From the NCBI GenBank assembly GCA_003674045.1, contig PENC01000002.1, positions 744,001 through 808,000 of the forward strand: DNA of 64,000 nucleotides, given 5' to 3'. The notes under the pieces are model-generated. The model was not told the DNA's origin. It was given only the letters and a program-made list of their open reading frames with translations, and ran no database searches. Shown here piece after piece: positions 45,400 to 52,943 of this stretch. The DNA is from Streptomyces griseocarneus. GTDB taxonomy: Bacteria; Actinomycetota; Actinomycetes; Streptomycetales; Streptomycetaceae. The translations under genes were made by a program, and so were the position numbers. Positions within the stretch are counted from its first letter, which is position 1, and each line of letters opens with the position of its first letter.

Positions 45400-45505
45400 G
45401 ACCAGACACTATGGCCACAAACAGAGGTTCATCAGACAAACAGCATCAAATCACTCGTTCGAAGGCCTGAGCCGCCCGAACGTTCCATGGCGTTCGAATG
45501 GCGAA

Positions 45506-45540
45506 AAGGGGTGCCCAGCCACTCAAGCCAGACACCCCTT
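45506..45540 (-). terminator. hairpin downstream of the 170-aa gene
   Basis: Stem AAGGGGTG / CACCCCTT with a 19-base loop, between the stop at 45558 and the divergent side of the Rpn-like gene. Confidence 0.5.
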
Positions 45541-45557
45541 GATTTCACGGACCCGCG

Positions 45558-46070
45558 CTACGCACGGTCATGCAGATGGGCCCACTGACCCCACCTGCTC
45601 ACCAGATTGGCGCGGTGCACCTTGGCGCTGAGCAGTTCGGCATCGGTAGCGGGCCGCACGGCATCCGCGTCCACTTCCCAATCCCGGCTGTCGAAAGGCG
45701 GGCGAAGCACAACCCGCCGGCCTTCGTAGGCCACGATCTCGCCGACCCTGCCCGTACGGGTGTCAACGACGAACGTCCCGGCCTCGGGCAGTGCTCCGGG
45801 CTCGTCCGAGGCACAGGTGCAGTGGCGCAGCGGGCTGCTGGGTTTGATGTCGATCCCGTGCGCAGTCGCGTAGAGATAGAGGCCACAGCAAGCGCCGCGA
45901 GACGTACCGGGCGTGCGGTACCACCCGCTCGGGTCCTCCATCACGACAGCGGGCGGAGCCACTTCGGGCTCCACGGTGGCCGCTTCCAGCGGCTCCGGCG
46001 GAACGGTACTGGGGCGGCGCGAGAACAACAGCCGGGCTCTTCTCCACCACTTGAAGATAGAGTGCCGCAT
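45558..46070 (-). CDS. hypothetical protein with recurrent Streptomyces accessory domain
   Basis: 170 aa. Arg/Trp-rich N-terminus (FKWWRRARLLFSRR), a Cys-rich middle (GACCGLYLYATAHG, HCTCASDEPG) and a C-terminal part, GTFVVDTRTGRVGEIVAYEG then LRPPFDSRDWEVDADAVRPA. From memory, the last part is like a small beta-rich domain common in Streptomyces accessory proteins (GRVG..LRPPGG..W..). Divergent from the GntR gene across an AT-richer 172-base region. Function unknown. Confidence 0.72.
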   Translation of the reverse strand: MRHSIFKWWRRARLLFSRRPSTVPPEPLEAATVEPEVAPPAVVMEDPSGWYRTPGTSRGACCGLYLYATAHGIDIKPSSPLRHCTCASDEPGALPEAGTFVVDTRTGRVGEIVAYEGRRVVLRPPFDSRDWEVDADAVRPATDAELLSAKVHRANLVSRWGQWAHLHDRA

Positions 46071-46206
46071 GTCGACGCTCCTTTCGCAGCGTTGGCCATA
46101 CCCCGGGACCGGTCGCTTCGGTCGCCGGGGTCTCTTGTGGCTCGGGAGCCTACATTAGATCTCTATAGCACGCTTAAGATCCTAAGGAACCGAATAAAAC
46201 TGTGCA

Positions 46207-46240
46207 TTGCATCGAAACGTACGGAACACGTAGCGTTCCG
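46207..46240 (+). promoter_or_regulatory. promoter and candidate operator of the GntR gene
   Basis: -35-like TTGCAT (46207-46212), 18-base spacer, -10-like TAGCGT (46231-46236), which would start RNA at or next to the GTG at 46243: a leaderless message. The inverted repeat CGGAAC-ACGTAGC-GTTCCG (46222-46240) covers the -10, well placed for autorepression by the GntR product. Confidence 0.5.
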
Positions 46241-46242
46241 AT

Positions 46243-46509
46243 GTGATCGAATTCGTTCCCGACATCCCACGCTGGCGCCAGGTGGCCGATGTGATCCGGC
46301 AGCGCATCCAGGACGGCACGTATCCGCCCCGATCGCGCGTCCCGTCCGTCCTGCAACTCACCGAAGAGTTCGGCATCGCCAGCATGACGGCCCACAAGGT
46401 GCACCGCGCCCTGCGCGCCGAGGGCCTCATCTACACCGAACCCGGCCTGGGCTCCTTCGTCTCCAAGGAGCTCCCGACGGCCGAGCCGGACACCACGGAC
46501 GACGAGTAG
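46243..46509 (+). CDS. short GntR-family regulator (DNA-binding domain only)
   Basis: 88 aa from a GTG. WRQVADVIRQRIQDGTYPPRSRVPSVLQLTEEFGIASMTAHKVHRALRAEGLIYTEPGLGSFV is a GntR winged helix (about 9-73); only an acidic tail of about 15 residues follows, so the ligand-binding domain is missing. Such minimal GntR proteins are common in actinomycete integrative elements and plasmids. No ribosome site: likely leaderless. Confidence 0.85.
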   Translation: MIEFVPDIPRWRQVADVIRQRIQDGTYPPRSRVPSVLQLTEEFGIASMTAHKVHRALRAEGLIYTEPGLGSFVSKELPTAEPDTTDDE

Positions 46510-46602
46510 CGCAAGTTCGCGCAAGTCGCTGGCGACTCCAGGGGCCTTGGGCGCAAGCTCTTGCATCCAGGCGCAAGCCACTCCAAGCACCGGAGGCAAG
46601 GC

Positions 46603-46827
46603 ATGGCTCTGCACAAGCTCGGCAAGGCCCCCGAAAGCCCGGACGGCAAATCCCCCACCGTCTACTACGACGATGCCAGGGGCACCTATCTCCTCCAGTC
46701 CTGGAAGGTGACGGATGAGGAGCGTCTGTCGCAGATGGACATTCCCGATCACGAGACCGTGATCGAGTTCCCCCGGCGGATGATGCAGTTCTTCCCGGAG
46801 GTCAACGGTGACAACCCCGGCGCTTGA
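46603..46827 (+). CDS. 74-aa conserved accessory protein, unknown function
   Basis: Starts at the ATG at 46603, seven bases after GGAGG; a longer frame lacks a ribosome site. MALHKLGKAPESPDGKSPTVYY, then TYLLQSWKVTDEERLSQMDIP and ETVIEFPRRMMQFF. I recall similar short proteins next to DUF6879 genes in Streptomyces. It overlaps the DUF6879 start by 20 bases, so the pair is translated together. Function unknown. Confidence 0.72.
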   Translation: MALHKLGKAPESPDGKSPTVYYDDARGTYLLQSWKVTDEERLSQMDIPDHETVIEFPRRMMQFFPEVNGDNPGA

Positions 46828-47323
46828 GGACCTCCTCCGCCAGTGTCGGCACTCCGCCGTTCACCTGGAGATGCGCGACGGGTACATGCGCGACGATCCG
46901 ATGTTCATCGCCTGGCAGCAGGGGCACCGGGACGACCCGGCCGACCGTGCTTCATGGTGGCGCCCCTGGCTGTCCCTCATGCAGGAGACCACGGCTCGGG
47001 GTGTGGCAGTGCGGCGCCTGCGCATCGTCAGTGAGCCTCTGTCGGACTACGTCCGGTTCGAGTACGACGTGACGTTCACCAACATCGCAGCGGGTGAGCA
47101 GGTCCGCTGGTTGCCGCGCCGCCGCACCACTGACCTGGCCTTGCCCGGCAATGACTTCTGGCTGCTCGACGGCACAACGGTCATGGTCAACCACTTCGGC
47201 GGGGACGGACAGTTCCTGGACAACGAAGTCGTCACCGACCCCACGGTGGCCAGGCTGTGCGGCTCGGCCTTCGAGGCGGCGTGGGAGCGGGGCGTACCTC
47301 ACGAGGAGTACCGGACGGCCTGA
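46808..47323 (+). CDS. DUF6879-family protein
   Basis: 171 aa from a GTG inside the end of the preceding gene. Matches the actinobacterial DUF6879 pattern: early HLEMRDGY, WWRPWLSLMQETTARGVAVRRLRIVSEPLSDYVRFEY, then RWLPRRRTTDLALPGNDFWLLDG and VMVNHF. Mixed alpha/beta, soluble, no catalytic motif known to me. The fixed neighbourhood with a Scr1-type XRE regulator suggests a toxin-like or signalling partner (inference). Confidence 0.82.
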   Translation: MTTPALEDLLRQCRHSAVHLEMRDGYMRDDPMFIAWQQGHRDDPADRASWWRPWLSLMQETTARGVAVRRLRIVSEPLSDYVRFEYDVTFTNIAAGEQVRWLPRRRTTDLALPGNDFWLLDGTTVMVNHFGGDGQFLDNEVVTDPTVARLCGSAFEAAWERGVPHEEYRTA

Positions 47324-47328
47324 CCCAC

Positions 47329-48174
47329 ATGTCTTCGTCGTCCAGCGTTCAGCAAGCCAGACAGGCACTCGGCCAGCGCCTGCGCGAGATCCGGAAGGAC
47401 TCGGGTCTGACCGCGCGGGCGCTTGCCGCGCTGGCGGGGTGGCACGAGTCGAAGTGCTCCCGCATCGAGCACGGCAAGGCCATGCCTTCTGATGCCGACA
47501 TCAGGGCGTGGACACTGCACTGCGCCGCTCAGGAGCAGACCGCCGACCTCATCGCCACCGCGCGCAACATCAACGGCATGTACGTGGAGTGGCGACGTAC
47601 GGAACGGTCAGGGCTGAAGAGCGCCCAGCAGTCTGTGCTGCCGCTCTTCGAACGCACCCACCGGTTCCGCATGTACCAGTCGTGGGTGATTCCTGGTCTG
47701 CTGCAGACCGCGGAGTACACCACGGCCGTACTGAACACGATCGTCGACCTGAGGCAGACCCAGGACGACGTCGCAGAAGCCGTATCCATCCGTATGGACC
47801 GGCAACGCGTCCTGCGGTCCGGTGACCACCGCTTCGCCGTCCTCATCGAGGAATGGGTTCTGCGCACCGTCATCGGCGACACCAGCACCATGGCCGGCCA
47901 GCTCGGCCACTTGATCGGCGTGGCCTCCCTGCCCTCCGTAAGCCTGGGGGTCATCCCCATGGGGACACCTCGCGGACCGGGCTGGCCTGTCGAATCGTTC
48001 ACCATGTACGACGACGCGCAAGTGAACGTCGAGCTGGTCTCCGCGCACCTGACTGTCACCCAGCCACGAGAAATTTGCGACTACGCGACGACATTCAACG
48101 CGCTGGCCTCGATCGCCCGGTACGGGACGGGAGCCAGGTCACTGATCACGGCAGCTATCGACGCTCTCGGATGA
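47329..48174 (+). CDS. XRE-family regulator of the Scr1/DUF5753 type
   Basis: 281 aa from the ATG at 47329, five bases after the DUF6879 stop. Helix-turn-helix at about 12-65 (LGQRLREIRKDSGLTARALAALAGW, SKCSRIEHGK). The C-terminal DUF5753 domain starts at about 95 (FRMYQSWVIPGLLQTAEYTTAVL, RQRVLRSGDHRFAVLIEEWVL, GWPVESFTMYDD). This domain is described as antitoxin-like and is widespread next to DUF397 genes in Streptomyces; no DUF397 gene is present here. Confidence 0.9.
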   Translation: MSSSSSVQQARQALGQRLREIRKDSGLTARALAALAGWHESKCSRIEHGKAMPSDADIRAWTLHCAAQEQTADLIATARNINGMYVEWRRTERSGLKSAQQSVLPLFERTHRFRMYQSWVIPGLLQTAEYTTAVLNTIVDLRQTQDDVAEAVSIRMDRQRVLRSGDHRFAVLIEEWVLRTVIGDTSTMAGQLGHLIGVASLPSVSLGVIPMGTPRGPGWPVESFTMYDDAQVNVELVSAHLTVTQPREICDYATTFNALASIARYGTGARSLITAAIDALG

Positions 48175-48332
48175 CCTGGCGCAAGTTCCCACACGTTCGT
48201 AGAGACGGTTGGCGCAGCGCTTTTACGGTCTGTGGCACGGGCAATGAGCTCCCGCTCGGTTGTCGTTGATGTGGTCGGCAGCGGAGCGGGCTGCCCCTGA
48301 GCAGGAAACATCCGAAGGATTGGAGCCCCATC

Positions 48333-48428
48333 ATGGGTGGCACGGGCGAGGTCAACGGGTACGACGTATTCGAAGAGGAGATCGTGACCCCCACCTCGGA
48401 AGAGGAGGACGACACCGACGATGAGTGA
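48333..48428 (+). CDS. 31-aa acidic peptide gene
   Basis: ATG at 48333 after GGAG at a nine-base distance. Sequence MGGTGEVNGYDVFEEEIVTP followed by TSEEEDDTDDE: 12 of 31 residues are Asp/Glu, with a YDVF centre. It overlaps the next gene by eight bases. Too small for statistics, but the ribosome site and overlap favour translation. It could be a precursor, signal or partner peptide of the adjacent regulator or mini-protein; no modifying enzyme is nearby. Confidence 0.5.
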   Translation: MGGTGEVNGYDVFEEEIVTPTSEEEDDTDDE

Positions 48429-48618
48429 GCCCCTCTCCCCTGACGACCGGCCTGCCAACCGGGCCATGATCGGGATGCTGATCAAGCGCGACCTCCCCGA
48501 CCGGTCCGGACCGTCCGAGTGGTGCGGCAAGCACCCACAGGATCGGACGCGACTCGTCGCGCGGAAGGGCTGGGTCTGCCTCGACTGTGTCCGGGAGAAC
48601 AGCCGGATCCGGCCCTGA
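48421..48618 (+). CDS. 65-aa Cys/His mini-protein, possible zinc ribbon
   Basis: Starts with ATGAGTGA across the stop of the acidic peptide gene. MSEPLSPDDRPANRAMIGML, then EWCGKHPQDRTRLVARKGWVCLDCVREN. WCGKH and CLDC form a C-x2-H ... C-x2-C pattern 17-20 residues apart that fits a small zinc site. Possible nucleic-acid or protein binder. Ends before a strong terminator. Confidence 0.65.
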   Translation: MSEPLSPDDRPANRAMIGMLIKRDLPDRSGPSEWCGKHPQDRTRLVARKGWVCLDCVRENSRIRP

Positions 48619-48636
48619 AGCAGCGCCCCCTCCAAC

Positions 48637-48675
48637 CAGCCCCGCTGACGTGCCTTGGGTACGTCAGCGGGGCTG
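48637..48675. terminator. strong bidirectional terminator
   Basis: Perfect 15-bp stem CAGCCCCGCTGACGT / ACGTCAGCGGGGCTG with a nine-base loop, between the convergent 65-aa and 54-aa genes. Confidence 0.8.
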
Positions 48676-48677
48676 CG

Positions 48678-48842
48678 TCACTCGGCCCCTGCCTTCGGGC
48701 CCTGACCGGCCAAGCGCTCCAGCAGAGCACGAGCACGACTCTCGGCTTCGGGGCTGACAGTACCCCCCAGAGCCTGTTCAAGCTCCTGGCGTGCCTGAGC
48801 CGCCCGCTCGTCGAGTCCGCTGATGCTCGTGTCGTTCGCCAT
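48678..48842 (-). CDS. 54-aa small helical protein
   Basis: ATG at 48842. Sequence starts MANDTSISGLDERAAQARQE and continues through LEQALGGTVSPEAESRARAL to a short Gly-rich end. Charged, Ala-rich helices, no Cys, no membrane segment. Start has only a weak ribosome site, but codon use is typical and the stop sits three bases from the shared terminator. Too short for most gene finders. Function unknown; the size recalls small antitoxins. Confidence 0.6.
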   Translation of the reverse strand: MANDTSISGLDERAAQARQELEQALGGTVSPEAESRARALLERLAGQGPKAGAE

Positions 48843-48918
48843 GACTCAAATCTACTGTCGGTAGAAGCGCCCCTACGGGCCGACCAGGAAATCCGGCCGC
48901 TGGTTCTCCGGCTGCAAA

Positions 48919-48948
48919 GGGGGCGCCCAGCCGAAACCGGGCGCCCCT
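48919..48948. terminator. hairpin left of the toxin-antitoxin module
   Basis: Stem GGGGCGCCC / GGGCGCCCC with loop AGCCGAAACC. Nearly the same sequence as the hairpin at 49760-49798 on the other side of the module. Confidence 0.6.
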
Positions 48949-48997
48949 CACACACATGCACACTCACTGGCGGGCCCACCCGAGCCGAGTCCCCCAG

Positions 48998-49029
48998 ATA
49001 GATACTCGACTATCTATACACTCGACTAT
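48998..49029 (+). promoter_or_regulatory. repeat-rich operator upstream of the toxin frame
   Basis: Inverted repeat ATAGATA-CTCGAC-TATCTAT (48998-49017) overlaps two direct copies of ACTCGACTAT (49004-49013 and 49020-49029), 16 bases apart. The second copy ends at the base before the ATG. Probable site for autoregulation by the antitoxin; the message may have a very short leader or none. Confidence 0.6.
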
Positions 49030-49420
49030 ATGGAAGCCGAGCAATGGGTCATCGAGATCGAACCGGAGGTCCGGCACTGGCTGGACACCCTGTCCGATCG
49101 CGACTACCTCCAGGCCGAGCATGCCGCCGAACGGTTAGCTGGATGCGCCTACCACTCTCTCCGAGCCCTACGCCCGCCACCTGGGAGACGGGCTGCGCGA
49201 GCTGCGGTTCGCCCTCGGGAACGACGGCAACGGCATACGCGTGACCTACTGGCTCGCTCCCGGCCGCCGCATCGTCCTACTGACCGTCTTCCGTAAGACA
49301 AGGATGCGGGAGGAGGCCGAAGTGGACAGGGCCAAGCAAGCCCGGAAAACCTGTCAGGCCGAACACGAAGCGGCCCACGACGTGTTCAGCCGCGACATCA
49401 TGAAGGGAGACTTCCGATGA
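49030..49420 (+). pseudogene. HigB/RelE-type toxin gene with a +1 frameshift
   Basis: The first part, MEAEQWVIEIEPEVRHWLDT then LSDRDYLQAEHAAERLAG, is in one frame (to about 49145). The rest, TLSEPYARHLGDGLRELRFA, YWLAPGRRIVLLTVFRKTRM and the C-terminal AEHEAAHDVFSRD, continues in the next frame from about 49151 to the TGA at 49418-49420. Together they make a complete phage-Gp49/HigB-like ribosome-dependent mRNA interferase of about 130 aa. One extra base lies between 49140 and 49150. A TTA leucine codon (49135-49137) precedes the break. The stop overlaps the antitoxin ATG (ATGA). A true mutation, a programmed shift or a base-call error are all possible. Confidence 0.75.
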
Positions 49421-49749
49421 ACCACGCGCGCTGGAAGATCGCTCGCGAGCGAAAGATCGCCGAAGGATTCATCGAGTCATCGGAAGTCGAAGCCATGCGG
49501 ACCGAGATCCGTATGGCGTTCGACCTAGGGCAAGCGGTCCATGACCGGCGCACCGAGCTGGGGATCTCGCAAGCCGAGCTCGCCCGCCGGGCGAACATGA
49601 CCCAGCCTCAGGTATCCAAGCTGGAACTCGGCGGAACCGTCCCGACGCTCCCCCTGCTCGCTCGACTCGCCAAGGCCCTCGACGCGTCTCTGAACATCGC
49701 CTTGGATGGAGACACGTCCTCGGTCACTTTCACCGCGCACGCCGCCTGA
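49417..49749 (+). CDS. HigA-type XRE antitoxin
   Basis: 110 aa. The N-terminal half ([20 protein letters not shown]) is helical and likely contacts the toxin. The helix-turn-helix lies at about 38-92: [48 protein letters not shown]. Toxin-first gene order with four-base overlap is the HigBA layout. Intact, although its toxin frame is broken. Confidence 0.88.
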   Translation: MNHARWKIARERKIAEGFIESSEVEAMRTEIRMAFDLGQAVHDRRTELGISQAELARRANMTQPQVSKLELGGTVPTLPLLARLAKALDASLNIALDGDTSSVTFTAHAA

Positions 49750-49759
49750 ATGGCCAAAA

Positions 49760-49798
49760 AAAGGGGGGCGCCCAGCCAAAGGCCGGGCGCCCCCCTTT
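49760..49798. terminator. bidirectional terminator between antitoxin gene and clpX
   Basis: Stem AAAGGGGGGCGCCC / GGGCGCCCCCCTTT with inner AGCC-AAA-GGCC pairing, preceded by A7. It serves both convergent genes. Confidence 0.8.
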
Positions 49799-49812
49799 CA
49801 CGTCAGAAAAAC

Positions 49813-51096
49813 TCACGCACTCTTCTCGTGCCGCTCGTCCTTGCCCACGATGCGCGGCTCGCGCGGGACCAGGGTCGGGTTCACATTGGAGTGGACGACG
49901 TCCTCGGTGATGACGACACGGGCGACGTCCTTGCGGGACGGGACCTCGTACATCACGGACATCAGGACCTCCTCCATGATGGCGCGGAGGCCGCGGGCGC
50001 CGGTGCCGCGGAGGATGGCCTGGTCGGCGATGGCCTCCAGGGCCGGGCGGTCGAATTCCAGCTCCACACCGTCGAGTTCGAAGAGGCGCTGGTACTGCTT
50101 CACCAGGGCGTTGCGCGGCTCGACCAGGATCTGCAGCAGGGCCTCGCGGTCGAGGTTGTGCACGGAGGTGATGACCGGCAGTCGGCCGATGAATTCCGGG
50201 ATCATCCCGAACTTCACCAGGTCCTCCGGCATGACCTCCTGGAACTGGTCGCTCGCCTCGATCTCGCGCTTGGAGCGGATCGTGGCGCCGAAGCCGATGC
50301 CCTTCGCGCCGGCGCGGGATTCGATGATCTTCTCCAGGCCGGAGAAGGCGCCGCCCACGATGAACAGGACGTTCGTCGTGTCGATCTGGATGAATTCCTG
50401 GTGCGGGTGCTTGCGGCCGCCCTGCGGGGGGACGGAGGCGGTGGTGCCCTCCAGGATCTTCAGCAGGGCCTGCTGGACACCCTCGCCGGAGACATCGCGT
50501 GTGATCGACGGATTTTCGCTCTTTCGGGCGACCTTGTCGATCTCGTCGATGTAGATGATGCCGGTCTCGGCCTTCTTGACGTCGTAGTCGGCGGCCTGGA
50601 TCAGCTTCAGCAGGATGTTCTCGACGTCCTCGCCGACGTAGCCCGCCTCGGTCAGCGCCGTGGCGTCGGCGATCGCGAAGGGGACGTTCAGCATGCGGGC
50701 GAGGGTCTGCGCGAGGAGCGTCTTGCCCGAGCCCGTGGGGCCGAGGAGCAGGATGTTGGACTTGGCGAGCTCGATGCCGTCGTCGCGGCCGCCGTTCTCA
50801 CCGGCCTGCACCCGCTTGTAGTGGTTGTAGACGGCGACGGAGAGGGCCTTCTTGGCCGCCTCCTGGCCCACCACATAGCCCTCGAGGAACTCGTAGATCT
50901 CACGGGGCTTGGGGAGCTCCTCCCAGCGCACCTCGGAGGTCTCCGCGAGCTCTTCCTCGATGATCTCGTTGCAGAGGTCGATGCACTCGTCGCAGATGTA
51001 CACACCAGGCCCCGCGATGAGCTTCTTCACCTGCTTCTGGCTCTTCCCGCAGAACGAGCACTTGAGCAGATCGCCGCCGTCACCGATGCGTGCCAC
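49813..51096 (-). CDS. clpX: ATP-dependent Clp protease ATP-binding subunit ClpX
   Basis: 427 aa AAA+ unfoldase that feeds ClpP. N-terminal zinc domain with four Cys ([19 protein letters not shown]), Walker A GPTGSGKT, pore loop GYVGEDVE, Walker [10 protein letters not shown], and the ClpP-docking IGF loop in [10 protein letters not shown]. Ends KDERHEKSA. It follows clpP2 after 142 bases containing a hairpin, so it may be partly independent. Confidence 0.97.
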   Translation of the reverse strand: MARIGDGGDLLKCSFCGKSQKQVKKLIAGPGVYICDECIDLCNEIIEEELAETSEVRWEELPKPREIYEFLEGYVVGQEAAKKALSVAVYNHYKRVQAGENGGRDDGIELAKSNILLLGPTGSGKTLLAQTLARMLNVPFAIADATALTEAGYVGEDVENILLKLIQAADYDVKKAETGIIYIDEIDKVARKSENPSITRDVSGEGVQQALLKILEGTTASVPPQGGRKHPHQEFIQIDTTNVLFIVGGAFSGLEKIIESRAGAKGIGFGATIRSKREIEASDQFQEVMPEDLVKFGMIPEFIGRLPVITSVHNLDREALLQILVEPRNALVKQYQRLFELDGVELEFDRPALEAIADQAILRGTGARGLRAIMEEVLMSVMYEVPSRKDVARVVITEDVVHSNVNPTLVPREPRIVGKDERHEKSA

Positions 51097-51187
51097 GAGG
51101 TGCTTCCCCTTCGCCTGGGATCCGCATTGCTCTGCGAACCCGAGTGCTTGCCTATCGACGGTACCTTGCCGGGCCCCCCGAGCGGGC

Positions 51188-51216
51188 CCCCCTTGGCTCT
51201 ACTCGGTCCAAGGGGG
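51188..51216 (-). terminator. hairpin between clpP2 and clpX
   Basis: Stem CCCCCTTGG / CCAAGGGGG with an 11-base loop. Terminator or attenuator in the 142-base gap. Confidence 0.45.
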
Positions 51217-51238
51217 TTGCCCGAACCGGGGCCGGTTC

Positions 51239-51976
51239 TCAGACCGAGACGGACGTCTTCCGCGTGGTGACGATCTGGTCGACCAGACCGTACGCGAGCA
51301 GCTCGTCGGCGGTGAGGATCTTGTCCCGCTCGATGTCCTCGCGGATCTTCTCGATCGGGGTGGTGGAGTGCTTGGCCAGCATCTCCTCCAGCTGGGCGCG
51401 CATGCGCAGGATCTCGTTGGCGGCGATCTCCAGGTCGGAGACCTGGCCGCGGCCCGTCTCGCTGTACGGCTGGTGGATCAGGACGCGGGCGTTCGGCAGC
51501 GCCATGCGCTTGCCGGGCGTACCCGCGGCCAGCAGCACGGCCGCGGCGGAGGCCGCCTGGCCCATGCAGACCGTCTGGATGTCCGGCTTCACGAACTGCA
51601 TCGTGTCGTAGATCGCGGTCAGCGCGGTGAAGGAGCCGCCCGGCGAGTTGATGTAGATCGAGATGTCGCGGTCCGGGTCCATCGACTCCAGGCACAGCAG
51701 CTGCGCCATGACGTCGTTGGCGGAGGCGTCGTCGATCTGCACACCGAGGAAGATCACCCGCTCCTCGAAGAGCTTCGCGTACGGGTCGTACTCGCGGACG
51801 CCCTGCGAGGTGCGCTCGACGAAGCGCGGAACGATGTAGCGGGATTCGGCCTGGGGGCCGGTGTAGAGGCCGCTGCCGGCGTTGTTGTTCATGTGGGTGT
51901 TCACCATCCTGGTGGCGTTCTGTGGGCCGGGGGTTCGCGCTGGGGCGGGTGTGCCGGGCTGAAGGTCGAGACTCAC
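51239..51976 (-). CDS. clpP2: ATP-dependent Clp protease proteolytic subunit ClpP2
   Basis: 245 aa as drawn from a GTG at 51976; the conserved part begins at [24 protein letters not shown], so a start near 51892 is a real alternative. Catalytic Ser in [17 protein letters not shown], His in [10 protein letters not shown] and the downstream Asp region ([11 protein letters not shown]) are present. In actinobacteria ClpP1 and ClpP2 form a mixed tetradecamer. Downstream partner of clpP1 with a 50-base gap. Confidence 0.95.
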   Translation of the reverse strand: MSLDLQPGTPAPARTPGPQNATRMVNTHMNNNAGSGLYTGPQAESRYIVPRFVERTSQGVREYDPYAKLFEERVIFLGVQIDDASANDVMAQLLCLESMDPDRDISIYINSPGGSFTALTAIYDTMQFVKPDIQTVCMGQAASAAAVLLAAGTPGKRMALPNARVLIHQPYSETGRGQVSDLEIAANEILRMRAQLEEMLAKHSTTPIEKIREDIERDKILTADELLAYGLVDQIVTTRKTSVSV

Positions 51977-52026
51977 GGCTGCCGGGAACGGTTCCCGGGC
52001 CGGGAGCGGATCCCGGCGGCCGGGGC

Positions 52027-52644
52027 TCAGGCCCCGGTGCCGCCCCCGCCCGGAACGCCTGCGGCGGTGTTCATCACGTCGTCGATGAGACCGTACTCCT
52101 TGGCCTCCTGGGCCGAGAACCAGCGGTCACGGTCGGAGTCGTGGGTGATCTGCTCGACGGTCTGGCCGGTGTGGAACGCGGTGAGCTCCGCCATCCGCTT
52201 CTTGGTGTAGAGCAGCCGCTCGGCGTGGATCTTGATGTCCGTCGCGGAGCCCGCCAGGCCCGCGGAGGGCTGGTGGATCAGGATCTCGGCGTTGGGCAGC
52301 GCGAAGCGCTTGCCCGGGGTGCCCGCGCTCAGCAGGAACTGGCCCATGGAGGCCGCGAGGCCCATGGCGATGGTGACCACGTCGTTCTTGATGTACTGCA
52401 TGGTGTCGTAGATCGCCATGCCGGCCGTGATCGAGCCGCCCGGGCTGTTGATGTAGAGGTAGATGTCCTTGTCCGGGTCCGCGGCAAGGAGGAGCAGCTG
52501 CGCCGTGATCTTGTTGGCGATGTCGTCGTCGACCGGCTGGCCGAGGAAGATGATTCGTTCCCCGAGCAGTCGGTTGTAGACCTGGTCGCCGAGGCCACCG
52601 AAGCTCGGCTCGCCGGCGGCGGCGGAAGGCATCAGATTCGTCAC
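52027..52644 (-). CDS. clpP1: ATP-dependent Clp protease proteolytic subunit ClpP1
   Basis: 205 aa from a GTG at 52644 ([17 protein letters not shown]) with AGGTGG upstream. Catalytic Ser in [18 protein letters not shown], His in [10 protein letters not shown]. First gene of the clpP1-clpP2-clpX run. In Streptomyces the operon is activated by ClgR, and a matching box is at 52818-52831; loss of ClpP1 blocks normal development in S. lividans. Confidence 0.96.
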   Translation of the reverse strand: MTNLMPSAAAGEPSFGGLGDQVYNRLLGERIIFLGQPVDDDIANKITAQLLLLAADPDKDIYLYINSPGGSITAGMAIYDTMQYIKNDVVTIAMGLAASMGQFLLSAGTPGKRFALPNAEILIHQPSAGLAGSATDIKIHAERLLYTKKRMAELTAFHTGQTVEQITHDSDRDRWFSAQEAKEYGLIDDVMNTAAGVPGGGGTGA

Positions 52645-52817
52645 GTATCCACCTGCTCGTTGTTCGACGGCCCCACGAGCCGTCACAGCGTTCTCTTCAC
52701 GGGATGGGGTCGGGCGCGCCGTCCGGGCTTCCCGCGCCGCGCTTCCGGGACTCCCCTGCCCCCGTATCTACGGACCCTAACGCGCTGGTAGGCGGGTGCC
52801 ATCCCGCATCAGGAACT

Positions 52818-52831
52818 GTTCGCTCTGAGCG
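52818..52831 (+). promoter_or_regulatory. ClgR-type box upstream of clpP1
   Basis: GTTCGC-TCTGA-GCG matches the published ClgR operator pattern GTTCGC-N5-GCG. It lies 174 bases before the clpP1 start; a -10-like TAGGGT (leftward, 52779-52774) is about 40 bases further downstream, so the box falls just upstream of the promoter, as expected for an activator. Confidence 0.65.
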
Positions 52832-52874
52832 CAGGTCCCCCGGGCCTGCGCGGGGGGCCACGGCGATGACACGA

Positions 52875-52917
52875 CGGGCCCGGTCGCGACACCCGCTGGG
52901 TGTGGCGACCGGGCCCG
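52875..52917 (-). terminator. terminator downstream of tig
   Basis: 13-bp stem CGGGCCCGGTCGC / GCGACCGGGCCCG, one mismatch, then ACACCC/GGGTGT around GCT. 26 bases past the trigger factor stop. Confidence 0.75.
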
Positions 52918-52943
52918 CTGCGCGCGTCCCGTAGGGGCGAGGA

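Noticed and set aside
48333..48428. 31-aa peptide as a lanthipeptide or other RiPP precursor
   Set aside because: No Cys, only one Ser and four Thr, no leader/core boundary, and no modifying enzyme or transporter nearby. Kept only as a small peptide gene.
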